Shown: piece after piece, positions 6,254-13,112 of the stretch
Position numbering within the stretch: position 1 is the first letter of the stretch
Layout of the letters: each line of letters opens with the position of its first letter
Origin: Candidatus Moraniibacteriota bacterium
GTDB lineage: Bacteria > Patescibacteriota > Minisyncoccia > Moranbacterales > UBA2206
Reading direction: 5' to 3'
Length of the DNA: 19,882 nucleotides
Assembly: GCA_026396205.1 (NCBI GenBank)
Contig: JAPLXF010000070.1
Location: 1-19,882 of the forward strand
Program-made: the position numbers and the translations under genes
Notes under the pieces: generated by a model
Databases searched by the model: none
Told to the model about the DNA's origin: nothing
The model's input: only the letters and a program-made list of their open reading frames with translations

Positions 6254-7255
6254 ATGTCCAAAAGAAAAATCATTATAATAGTAGTAATTATCCTAGCCGT
6301 AATTATTGGCGGTTATTTTTATTTGCAGAGCAAAAAACCGAAAACGGAAATTGCCACCGCGGAAGTTTCCCGGGGTGATTTGGCGCAGACAGTTTCCGTA
6401 ACTGGCACGCTTTATCGGGAAGAAGAAGCGGATTTGGCTTTTAAATCCAGCGGCTGGATAAAGGAAATTCTGGTAGATAAAGGAGATAAAGTTAAAAAGG
6501 GCCAGCGGCTCACTCGTCTGGATCAAAGCACAATAGTTTCGGATCTGCGCCAAGCCGAATATGAAATCCGGGTGCAAAAAAGAAATTTGGCCAATTTCAA
6601 GCGGCGCAATGATACTTATAATCGCGAACAAGAAGACGCCCAGCGGCAAACCATCAAAAAATACGAAGAAGCCCGGCGGGAAATTCTTATTCAGTTGAAT
6701 GATTTGAATCTGTATTCTCCCATAGACGGAGAAATAATTCGCAGGAATTTCGATGTGGGAGAAATGGCGACAGCCGGTTCGGCGGTTTTGACGGTGGCTA
6801 ATGGAGAATTGATTATTGAATCCAAAGTTCCGGAATCGGATATCGTCAAAGTAAAAATCGGGCAAAAAGCCGCGGTAGATTTTGACGCGCTGACCCAGGA
6901 AGAAAAATTTGAAGCGGAAATTTATGAAATTGATCCGGCCTCAACGGTGGTTCAGGATGTGGTCTATTATAAAATTCGCCTAAAACTTGCCAAAATTGAC
7001 GAGCGCTGGAAATCCGGCATGAGCGCCAATATGGATATTCAAACCGCCAAGAAAAGTAATGTCTTGATGGTGCCTTCCAGGGCGGTCAAAATCAACGGCG
7101 GGAAATATGTGGAAATTTTAAAAGACGAAAAAAATCAAATCACGGAAAAAGTCAAAGTGGAAACGGGATTGGAAGGGGATGATGGAATGGTGGAAATTAC
7201 CGCTGGCAATCTCAAGGCGGGGGATAAGGTAGTTACTTTTATTAAGACACAGTGA
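6254..7255 (+). CDS. MacA/HlyD-type efflux adaptor protein
   Basis: A membrane-fusion (periplasmic adaptor) protein that couples a MacB-like transporter to extracytoplasmic substrate handling. The 333 residues begin with one membrane anchor (about 5-24). The split biotinyl-lipoyl domain follows: GWIKEILVDKGDKVKKGQ from residue 67, and PIDGEIIRRNFDVGEM from residue 156. Between them is a short helical hairpin (about 98-150) rich in Arg, Lys and Glu. A beta-barrel and a C-terminal membrane-proximal domain (MVPSRAVK) complete the family order. If the host lacks an outer membrane, the role would be like adaptors of single-membrane bacteria. It heads the efflux locus but is separated from its ATPase gene by a repeat element and a reverse-strand gene. 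The substrate is unknown. Confidence 0.87.
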   Translation: MSKRKIIIIVVIILAVIIGGYFYLQSKKPKTEIATAEVSRGDLAQTVSVTGTLYREEEADLAFKSSGWIKEILVDKGDKVKKGQRLTRLDQSTIVSDLRQAEYEIRVQKRNLANFKRRNDTYNREQEDAQRQTIKKYEEARREILIQLNDLNLYSPIDGEIIRRNFDVGEMATAGSAVLTVANGELIIESKVPESDIVKVKIGQKAAVDFDALTQEEKFEAEIYEIDPASTVVQDVVYYKIRLKLAKIDERWKSGMSANMDIQTAKKSNVLMVPSRAVKINGGKYVEILKDEKNQITEKVKVETGLEGDDGMVEITAGNLKAGDKVVTFIKTQ

Positions 7256-7260
7256 TAGGC

Positions 7261-7377
7261 AATTTCTAATTACCAATTTCTAATTTCTAATTAATAGCCA
7301 ATTTTCAAATAGCCAATGATTAAAAATTAATCATTCTTTGATTGGGATTTGGTTAGAAATTTTTAATTAGGAATTAG
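7261..7377 (+). repeat. short palindromic element, S23-element family, copy B
   Basis: About 117 bases. The left end has TTTCTAATTAATAGCCAATT and then CAAATAGCCAATGA, matching the S23-element left arm with a few substitutions. The right end has GGTTAGAAATTTTTAATTAG, close to the S23-element right arm. The centre is a perfect hairpin, AATGATTAA/TTAATCATT (7315-7335). It has no coding capacity and looks like a MITE-type derivative. Confidence 0.75.
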
Positions 7378-7389
7378 AAATTTTAAAAT

Positions 7390-7440
7390 AAAAAAAGCCC
7401 GCTTACTTTCAGTTGGATTTCCAACTAATTTCAGCGGGCT
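7390..7440 (-). terminator. intrinsic terminator of the reverse-strand 60-residue gene
   Basis: AGCCCGCT (7396-7403) pairs with AGCGGGCT (7433-7440), and an inner AGTTGG/CCAACT stem (7411-7426) stacks inside. Read on the reverse strand the hairpin ends in seven T's (7396-7390). It lies 17 bases past the stop of the reverse-strand gene. Confidence 0.88.
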
Positions 7441-7456
7441 AGCGCTTGGGGATGCC

Positions 7457-7639
7457 TTATTTTTTTATCGCTTCTATAATTTTTTCTGCGGCCGATGCGA
7501 CAATCTTGTAAAGAGCGCATAAAATAGCAGCGACTGCAAGGGCTACATAAAATATTTTACCCTGAGTTATTACGGGATAAAGTGTAGCTCCTGTTAAAAT
7601 GGAAGCTAAAAGAATAGAAAGAGCAGTTGGTATATTCAT
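7457..7639 (-). CDS. two-span small membrane protein, function unknown
   Basis: A 60-residue hydrophobic protein with membrane segments at about residues 5-24 and 30-49, and an amphipathic basic end (AAEKIIEAIKK). It has a complete expression cassette on the reverse strand: a perfect TTGACA -35, 17-base spacing to TAATAT, AAAGGAG seven bases before the ATG, and a strong terminator. These signals make the short gene credible despite the lack of any recognised family. The size and shape recall holins or small stress or toxin peptides, but nothing in the sequence proves that. It lies inside the efflux locus against the direction of all neighbours. Confidence 0.75.
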   Translation of the reverse strand: MNIPTALSILLASILTGATLYPVITQGKIFYVALAVAAILCALYKIVASAAEKIIEAIKK

Positions 7640-7711
7640 ATAGCCATTCTCCTTTCCAGCCTGTTTAAGCCTAAAAAATGGTTTTTAAATGTAAAGTTAC
7701 TTCAACGTTCA

Positions 7712-7740
7712 ATATTAATACAAAATACTTTTTATGTCAA
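7712..7740 (-). promoter_or_regulatory. reverse-strand promoter overlapping the ATPase start codon
   Basis: Reverse-strand TTGACA (7735-7740) and TAATAT (7712-7717) with 17-base spacing. Transcription starts near 7705, towards the 60-residue gene. The -35 covers the ATG (7734-7736) of the forward ATPase gene, so RNA polymerase binding here would interfere with forward transcription through the efflux locus. Confidence 0.7.
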
Positions 7741-8465
7741 ATGTTTTAATTGAAGTTAAAAATCTCTGCAAAACTTATGAAAACGAAGGTGTTTCCACGC
7801 AGGCGGTTTGCGGGATAAATTTTAGCATTGAAAAAGGCGAATTTGTGGCGATTATGGGACCGAGCGGTTCGGGCAAATCGACGCTGATGCAAATGCTGGG
7901 TTTTTTAGACCGGCCGACTGGCGGGGAATATTTTTTTGAGGGCCAAGATACCAAAGATTTTTCCGACGAACAACTGGCCAATATCCGCAATAAAAAAGTC
8001 GGGTTTGTTTTCCAGGCCTTCAATCTCCTGCCGCGCACCAGCGTTTTCGAAAATGTGGAACTGCCACTGCTGTATGATGCGGACGGTGTCAGCCAAGAAC
8101 AAGATAAAATCAAAGTTCTGGCGGCGCTGAAATCGGTGAATATGGACCACCGCGTCTATTATCTTTCCAGCCAGCTTTCCGGCGGGGAAAAACAAAGAGT
8201 GGCTATTGCCCGGGCGCTGGTCAATGAGCCGGAAGTCATTTTTGCCGACGAGCCGACCGGCAATCTGGATTCCAAATCCGGACTGCAGGTCATGAAAATT
8301 CTCCAGAAACTGAACGAGGAAGGCCACACCATAATTCTGGTGACCCACGAAACTTACACAGCCGAACACGCGCAAAGGATAATTTATATGAAAGATGGAG
8401 CAGTGGTGGCTGATGATTTGGTAAAAGACAGGAGAATAGCCCAAGAGGGAGAAATATTGAAATGA
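7734..8465 (+). CDS. MacB/LolD-type ABC transporter ATPase
   Basis: The nucleotide-binding subunit that powers the two permeases downstream. The 243 residues contain all ABC motifs: Walker A GPSGSGKST (42-50), Q-loop Gln94, signature LSGGEKQR (148-155), Walker B VIFADE (168-173), D-loop NLD (177-179) and H-loop His205. The sequence GFVFQAFNLLPRTSVFENVELPL is typical of the MacB/LolD subfamily, whose members drive mechanotransmission rather than classic translocation. The ATPase is encoded separately from the permeases, unlike proteobacterial MacB. No Shine-Dalgarno site is seen. Its stop is followed directly by the S23-carrying element, which separates it from the first permease. The exported substrate is unknown. 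Confidence 0.93.
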   Translation: MSNVLIEVKNLCKTYENEGVSTQAVCGINFSIEKGEFVAIMGPSGSGKSTLMQMLGFLDRPTGGEYFFEGQDTKDFSDEQLANIRNKKVGFVFQAFNLLPRTSVFENVELPLLYDADGVSQEQDKIKVLAALKSVNMDHRVYYLSSQLSGGEKQRVAIARALVNEPEVIFADEPTGNLDSKSGLQVMKILQKLNEEGHTIILVTHETYTAEHAQRIIYMKDGAVVADDLVKDRRIAQEGEILK

Positions 8466-8938
8466 GGAATTAAGAATTTCTAATTTCTAATTTCTAATCA
8501 ATAACCAATTTTTAAATGCCCAATGAAAAAAGAAAATTTGATTTAGAAGAAAGAACTGCAAAATTTGGAGAAAATATTGTTAAATTTTGTAAAAAATTAC
8601 CCCAAAATGCGATAACAATTCCAATAACCAGTCAATTAATAAGGTCGGCTACTAGTATTGGAGCCAATTATTGCGAAGCTGATGATGCAGAATCAAGAAA
8701 AGATTTTAAGCATAAAATAGGAATCTGCAAAAAAGAATCAAGGGAATCAAAACACTGGTTGCGTATAATAGCAGTTGCATGTGAGGAACATAAAGAGGAA
8801 ATAAGAATTTATTGGAAAGAAGCAAAGGAATTAAATCTGATATTCAATGCAATTATAAATTCGACTAACAAAAATGATTAGTTATTTTTTAATTGAAATT
8901 TGATTAGAAATTCTTAATTAGTAATTAGAAATTTATAA
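8466..8938 (+). mobile_element. S23 four-helix-bundle element, copy C (full length)
   Basis: About 470 bases bounded by inverted arms: 8466-8515 (repeated TTTCTAATT, then AATCAATAACCAATT) and about 8893-8936 (GATTAGAAATTCTTAATTAG and GTAATTAGAAATTTA). It encloses the 121-residue S23-like gene, whose ATG lies at the inner edge of the left arm. Both arms match the ends of the gene-less elements at 6110-6236 and 7261-7377. It is inserted exactly between the ATPase stop and the permease start. Mobility is inferred from the repeated ends. No transposase is encoded. Confidence 0.55.
8516..8881 (+). CDS. S23-type four-helix-bundle protein
   Basis: A 121-residue protein of the four-helix-bundle family first known from intervening sequences of 23S rRNA, and related to the Avd accessory protein of diversity-generating retroelements. 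The diagnostic segment is RSATSIGANYCEAD (43-56), followed by KDFKHKI and the KE..ES.HWLR motif near 74-82. The lysine- and arginine-rich surface suggests RNA or protein binding. The molecular role in free-standing copies is unsettled. Here it is not in an rRNA gene but inside an inverted-repeat element in the efflux locus, in the same direction as its neighbours. Its base composition is more AT-rich than the flanking transporter genes, consistent with insertion. No Shine-Dalgarno site is visible. Confidence 0.88.
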   Translation: MPNEKRKFDLEERTAKFGENIVKFCKKLPQNAITIPITSQLIRSATSIGANYCEADDAESRKDFKHKIGICKKESRESKHWLRIIAVACEEHKEEIRIYWKEAKELNLIFNAIINSTNKND

Positions 8939-8941
8939 GCT

Positions 8942-10183
8942 ATGCGCCTTTCCGACCCGATAAAAATTTCTTACAAAAATCTGATGGCGGCGAAATTCCG
9001 CTCTTTTTTGACAATCCTGGGAATTATTATCGGCGTGGGGTCGGTGATTATTGTGATGGCGGTCGGCGCCAGCGCCCAAGCCTTGATTTTAGACCAAGTC
9101 AAAAGCATCGGCTCTAATTTAATCGGAATTTTGCCGGGTGCTTCAGAAGAAAAAGGTCCGCCGGCTTCGGTTTTTGGAGCGGTAACCACAACGCTTAAAT
9201 ATGAAGACCTGGAGGCTATCCTTAAGAAAAAAAATGTTCCCAATGCCATAGCCGCTGCCGGTTATGTTTCCGGTTCAGCTAGCATTAAAAAAGCGGAAAA
9301 TTCTTTCCAAACCAGCTATCAAGGAGTAACGGCCAGTTTTACCAATGTCGAGGATGTCAAAGTTGGCAAGGGCCGTTTTTTTACCAAAGAAGAGGAAATC
9401 AATCTTTCCCGGGTGGTAGTTTTGGGATTCAACCGGGCCAAAGATTTATTTCCGGATGACGACCCGATCAATAAATCCATAACAATTAAGGATTTGAATT
9501 TTACCGTTATCGGCGTGATGGAAGAAAGGGGAGCAGTGGCTTTTTCCGGCACGGACGATTTGGTTTATCTGCCGCTGTTTACCGCCCAAAAATTGCTCTT
9601 GGGTATAGATTATTTGAATTTCGCCCGGGTCAAGGTGGACAATCAGGAAAATATGGACAAGGCGGCCGAAGACATAAAAGCCACGCTGAGGGAACAGCAT
9701 AATCTCAAAGGCGATAAGGAAAATGATTTTTCAGTCCGGAATTCAGCCCAGGCCCTTTCCATCATTTCTGGAGTTACCGATGTGCTTAAATACTTCTTGG
9801 TTTCCATCGCCGCCATCTCACTTTTAGTCGGCGGAGTAGGGATTATGAACATCATGCTGATTGCCGTCAACCAAAGAATTCGGGAGATTGGCTTAAGAAA
9901 AGCCGTCGGCGCTAAAAATTTCCATATCATCTGGCAGTTTTTAATCGAGTCAATCGTTATTACTTTTTTTGGCGGCCTAATCGGCATAATAATTGGAATA
10001 ACCATTTCCTTTCTAGTAGCGGTAACTATCAGGGCGTTGGACTACAGCTGGCAATTTATCATTACCTGGCAGTCGATCGTTCTGGCTTTTTCCGTTACGG
10101 CAGCCATCGGATTGTTATTCGGCATCTATCCGGCCCGCAAAGCATCTCGCGTAAGTCCAATGGAAGCCCTGCGATATGAGTAA
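8942..10183 (+). CDS. MacB-like ABC transporter permease, first copy
   Basis: A 413-residue FtsX/MacB-fold permease. Its first membrane span is at about 18-42, within RSFLTILGIIIGVGSVIIV. A large extracytoplasmic MacB-type domain follows (about 45-280). Three C-terminal spans lie near 283-306, 330-355 and 375-400, including SLLVGGVGIMNIML and the coupling sequence REIGLRKAVGAK. The C-terminus has the typical YPARKASRVSPMEALRYE. It should pair with the second permease as a heterodimer and with the ATPase upstream. The ATG comes four bases after the right arm of the S23 element, so any native leader has been replaced by repeat sequence. Confidence 0.92.
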   Translation: MRLSDPIKISYKNLMAAKFRSFLTILGIIIGVGSVIIVMAVGASAQALILDQVKSIGSNLIGILPGASEEKGPPASVFGAVTTTLKYEDLEAILKKKNVPNAIAAAGYVSGSASIKKAENSFQTSYQGVTASFTNVEDVKVGKGRFFTKEEEINLSRVVVLGFNRAKDLFPDDDPINKSITIKDLNFTVIGVMEERGAVAFSGTDDLVYLPLFTAQKLLLGIDYLNFARVKVDNQENMDKAAEDIKATLREQHNLKGDKENDFSVRNSAQALSIISGVTDVLKYFLVSIAAISLLVGGVGIMNIMLIAVNQRIREIGLRKAVGAKNFHIIWQFLIESIVITFFGGLIGIIIGITISFLVAVTIRALDYSWQFIITWQSIVLAFSVTAAIGLLFGIYPARKASRVSPMEALRYE

Positions 10184-10258
10184 GGCATTAGGCTTTAGCT
10201 TTTTAGCTTGTAGGTTTAGAAATCTAAAAAGCCAAGAAGCTAATTCCTAATTCCTAAA
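10184..10258. repeat. palindromic spacer between the two permease genes
   Basis: GCTTTTTAG (10198-10206) pairs with CTAAAAAGC (10224-10232). An alternative hairpin, TTTAGA-AA-TCTAAA, sits between them. Outer CATTAGG and CTAATTCCTAATTCCT segments give imperfect further pairing. It is a different family from the S23-type elements, although the end again carries CTAATTCC units. Confidence 0.65.
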
Positions 10259-11512
10259 ATGCGGGATTTCAAAGTGCCAATTAAATTAGCCGTCAAAAAT
10301 CTCCGTTCCAATGTCGGCCGGACAATTTTAACTTTGTTTGGAGTGGTCATTGGAATCACCTCGGTAATCGTGATTTCTTCTAGCGGCCAAGGAGTTAAAA
10401 GTTATATTTTGGGTCAAATCAGCAGTTTTGGAACGGATATGATCCAAGTGGAAATCAAGGTTCCCAACACCGGAAAAGATTCAACTGCCAACGCTATGGG
10501 CCAGGCGACCGGCATCCAGATAACTACCATGAAAGAGAAAGACGCTGAAGCGATCGGGAAATTAGGCAATGTTTCCAGCTATTATTACGGCAATATGGGG
10601 CAGGAGCTGGTGACTTATAAGAATATCAACAAGCGAGCGATTCTTTTCGGAACCAGCGCCGGCGCTCCCGCAGTAGATGCGAACATCAAGCTGCAGGAAG
10701 GAAGCTTTTTCACCGAAGGGGAAGATAAAAGTCTAAACCAAGTCGTTGTTATTGGTGCTGATGTGGCTGAATCCTTTTTCAGCGGAGAAAGCGCATTGGG
10801 CAAAATTGTTAAAATAAAAGACAAAAATTTTCGGGTAATTGGAGTCTTGGCCAAAAGGGGCGCTGTTACCTTTTTCAATTTTGACGATTTAATTTATGTG
10901 CCGGTCCGGACGCTCCAGAAAAAAATTCTGGGCGTGGATTATCTGCGCTTCATCAGCGTTAAAGTTAAGGACGAAAAGCTAATTGACGCGACCGTAGCAG
11001 ATATTACGCAAACCATCCGCAAGGAACATGACATTAAAGATCCCAGCGCAGACGATTTTGGCGTTAGTTCGATTAAAGAAGCCCAAGACACAATAACTAA
11101 GGTTTTTGGAACTATTAATATCCTGCTTTTATTTCTAACCTCTATCTCGCTTTTGGTCGGCGGAGTAGGGATTATGAATGTTATGTATGTGGCGGTAGTG
11201 GAACGGACTTTTGAAATCGGCTTGCGCAAGGCAGTGGGCGCCCGATCGGAAAATATTCTCAAGCAGTTTCTGCTGGAAGCTATTTTCATTACTTTTGCCG
11301 GCGGTATAGCTGGGATAATTTTAGGTTTTCTTTTTTCCCGGCTGCTTTCTTATATTTTTTCGGTTTTAGGATATGATTTGCAATTTATTATCACTTGGCA
11401 AGCGCTGCTTTTAGCCGTTGGTTTTTCTATCGCTGTCGGCATAATTTTCGGGTATTATCCGGCAAGACAAGCATCGCGATTAAGTCCAATGGAGGCGCTT
11501 CGTAAGGAATAG
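10259..11512 (+). CDS. MacB-like ABC transporter permease, second copy
   Basis: A 417-residue paralogue of the preceding permease with the same architecture. The first span is at about 19-42 (RTILTLFGVVIGITSVIVI). A MacB-type extracytoplasmic domain follows to about 285, then three C-terminal spans. Shared landmarks are SLLVGGVGIMN, EIGLRKAVGAR and the ending YPARQASRLSPMEALRKE. The extracytoplasmic domains have diverged more than the membrane parts, as expected for two distinct half-transporters. No ribosome site is seen before the ATG, which follows a palindromic spacer. It ends the efflux locus. The next gene has its own promoter. Confidence 0.92.
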   Translation: MRDFKVPIKLAVKNLRSNVGRTILTLFGVVIGITSVIVISSSGQGVKSYILGQISSFGTDMIQVEIKVPNTGKDSTANAMGQATGIQITTMKEKDAEAIGKLGNVSSYYYGNMGQELVTYKNINKRAILFGTSAGAPAVDANIKLQEGSFFTEGEDKSLNQVVVIGADVAESFFSGESALGKIVKIKDKNFRVIGVLAKRGAVTFFNFDDLIYVPVRTLQKKILGVDYLRFISVKVKDEKLIDATVADITQTIRKEHDIKDPSADDFGVSSIKEAQDTITKVFGTINILLLFLTSISLLVGGVGIMNVMYVAVVERTFEIGLRKAVGARSENILKQFLLEAIFITFAGGIAGIILGFLFSRLLSYIFSVLGYDLQFIITWQALLLAVGFSIAVGIIFGYYPARQASRLSPMEALRKE

Positions 11513-11544
11513 AAAACTATGCAACAATTCAAAAAAGACGCAAG

Positions 11545-11573
11545 TTGATGCGATTTTCAGGGTGTGATATTAT
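11545..11573 (+). promoter_or_regulatory. promoter for the membrane/DsbA gene pair
   Basis: TTGATG (11545-11550) and TATTAT (11568-11573) are spaced by 17 bases, with TGTG just before the -10. Transcription would start near 11580, 24 bases before the ATG at 11604. Confidence 0.65.
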
Positions 11574-11603
11574 TTAATCAAGTTTTTAGTTAACTTAACC
11601 ATT

Positions 11604-11993
11604 ATGGACGAAGAAAATAAAATTAAAGAGCCCACTCAAAATGTTTTGCCAATCAAAGCCGGTGAGGAAAAGAAAGCCGAAGAAATTTTAGAAGAGCACG
11701 AAGAAAAAAAGCAACGTCTGGAAATTTTTATTGAAGTCGCCCTCTTTTTTATTTTAGGAATATTGGTGGGCGTGGCGCTCAAAAGCGAAGCCATTAAGCG
11801 CTTCACTATCGGTTTTAATGATTATAAAATGAAATTTACCCAGCAGAATTACGACATCAATAAACTCGAGGAAGAAGTGGCAAAAAAACAGGAAGCCGAA
11901 GTTCAAAATCAAATTCAAGATCAAGCGCCGGTGCCGGCTCCCAACCAATCTTCCAATAGCAATCCGGCGGCCGATAATAATGTTTCCAATTAA
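11604..11993 (+). CDS. single-span membrane protein with charged, coiled-coil flanks
   Basis: A 129-residue protein of unknown function. The N-terminal 40 residues are highly charged, with many Glu and Lys in likely helix. One membrane span lies at about 43-60 (ALFFILGILVGVALK). A second helical stretch, KLEEEVAKKQEAEVQNQ, follows near 88-104. The tail is rich in Pro, Gln, Asn and Ser. The tail is probably outside the cell and the acidic N-terminus inside. It lies 23 bases before the DsbA-like gene and probably shares its promoter, so a role in the same envelope process is possible but unproven. Confidence 0.7.
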   Translation: MDEENKIKEPTQNVLPIKAGEEKKAEEILEEHEEKKQRLEIFIEVALFFILGILVGVALKSEAIKRFTIGFNDYKMKFTQQNYDINKLEEEVAKKQEAEVQNQIQDQAPVPAPNQSSNSNPAADNNVSN

Positions 11994-12016
11994 ATTTAAG
12001 CTTTAACAATAAAAAA

Positions 12017-13045
12017 ATGTACGAAGAAATTAAGAAGAAAAACAAGAAAATAAAGAATCTTTTTTCGGTAGTTATTCTTTTAGCCGGATTGCTCATCGGC
12101 AGTTTGTTTGTTGATGTAGTCCAGCTGATGCGGGGCAGCGGTTTTTCCGAGAAAAATTTGACCAAAACCGAAATTTTCGAGTCCAATGGCAAGACTTGGG
12201 TGGCCTACACCGAGCCGATGGTAAATATCCGGGTCATTACCGACGATTCCTGCGAAAAATGCAATCCGGCGGAACCCTTAATCTGGCTACGGCGCGTGGT
12301 GCCGACTATCAGCGCCCAAAAGATTGCAGCGGATTCCCAAATAGGGAAAGACCTGGCCAAGCAACTCGATATCAAAATAATCCCGGCCTTTATATTTTCC
12401 GAAGCCATAACCAAGACCGATCTTTACGCCCAGGCCCAAGTTCTTTTCCAACAAAAGGGAAAAGATTATGTTCTTAATACTTCAGAATTGGGTCTGGAGC
12501 CGGGGAAATATCTGAACCTTCCCAGTTTGAATGAAGGGGATGCCACTTCCGGAAAAGCCGATTCGAAAGCCACCGTGTTTGTGTTTTCCGATTTCCAATG
12601 TCCTTACTGCAAGATTTTTTACACTAATACGCTCCGCCCGGCTATGAAACAATATGCGGATAAAGTTTTATTTGTCTATAAACATTTGCCGTTGGCTTTC
12701 CATTCGCAAGCCAATAACACGGCGCTGGCTTCCGAATGCGCCCAGGAGCAAAATAAATTCTGGGAATACGCCGATAAACTATATACTTCGCAAGCTGAAT
12801 GGTCAAAGCTGGAAGGCACGCAAAAATTCAAGGATTACGCCAAACTTATCCGCGGAATTGACACGACCAAATTCAACCAATGCCTGGATGACAAGAAGTT
12901 TCAGGATAAAATCGACCAGCAGAAAAATGAAGCGGCGAGTTTTGGAATATCCGCAACGCCGGCTGTTTTTGTTAATGATTTCTTCAAGAGCGGTTCAATG
13001 AGTTTGGATGAACTGAAAAAAGCGATAGATGAAAAGCTGCAGTAG
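12017..13045 (+). CDS. membrane-anchored DsbA-family protein with two thioredoxin-like folds
   Basis: A probable extracytoplasmic thiol-disulfide oxidoreductase of 342 residues. An N-terminal anchor spans about 14-37. A first, reduced thioredoxin-like region (about 65-145) has CEKC at 79-82 and a candidate cis-proline in KIIPAF (Pro123). The C-terminal domain is a standard DsbA/BdbD type, with FSDFQCPYCK (Cys195 and Cys198), HLPLAFH near 222-228, ALASECA with Cys240, CL at Cys288, and the cis-proline loop SATPAV at Pro314. Cys240 and Cys288 occupy positions seen in the single-membrane DsbA_2 group. The two-domain arrangement may let one CxxC pair reoxidise or relay to the other. A strong terminator follows. 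No DsbB/VKOR partner is in the window. Confidence 0.88.
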   Translation: MYEEIKKKNKKIKNLFSVVILLAGLLIGSLFVDVVQLMRGSGFSEKNLTKTEIFESNGKTWVAYTEPMVNIRVITDDSCEKCNPAEPLIWLRRVVPTISAQKIAADSQIGKDLAKQLDIKIIPAFIFSEAITKTDLYAQAQVLFQQKGKDYVLNTSELGLEPGKYLNLPSLNEGDATSGKADSKATVFVFSDFQCPYCKIFYTNTLRPAMKQYADKVLFVYKHLPLAFHSQANNTALASECAQEQNKFWEYADKLYTSQAEWSKLEGTQKFKDYAKLIRGIDTTKFNQCLDDKKFQDKIDQQKNEAASFGISATPAVFVNDFFKSGSMSLDELKKAIDEKLQ

Positions 13046-13067
13046 CTATTTTAACTGGTATTTTTAC

Positions 13068-13096
13068 AGAGCGGGGCGTGTCCTCGCTCTTTTTTT
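13068..13096 (+). terminator. strong intrinsic terminator
   Basis: AGAGCGGGG (13068-13076) pairs with CCTCGCTCT (13082-13090) with one G-U pair and a five-base loop, followed immediately by T's to 13096. It ends the DsbA transcript just before the porG promoter. Confidence 0.92.
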
Positions 13097-13097
13097 A

Positions 13098-13106
13098 TGA
13101 TATAAT
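13098..13106 (+). promoter_or_regulatory. extended -10 promoter of porGDAB, predicted leaderless
   Basis: TGATATAAT matches a TGn-extended -10 with a perfect TATAAT at 13101-13106. The porG ATG starts at 13113, six bases later, which is the usual transcription start distance. The por mRNA is therefore predicted to begin at or within a base or two of its start codon. Confidence 0.65.
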
Positions 13107-13112
13107 AATAAA

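Noticed and set aside
6110..7380. Repeated TTTCTAATT units as a CRISPR array
   Set aside because: Units are short, contiguous and palindromically arranged, without regular spacers, and no cas gene is in the window.
8466..8938. S23 gene as evidence for an rRNA intervening sequence
   Set aside because: No rRNA sequence flanks it. The neighbours are ABC transporter genes.
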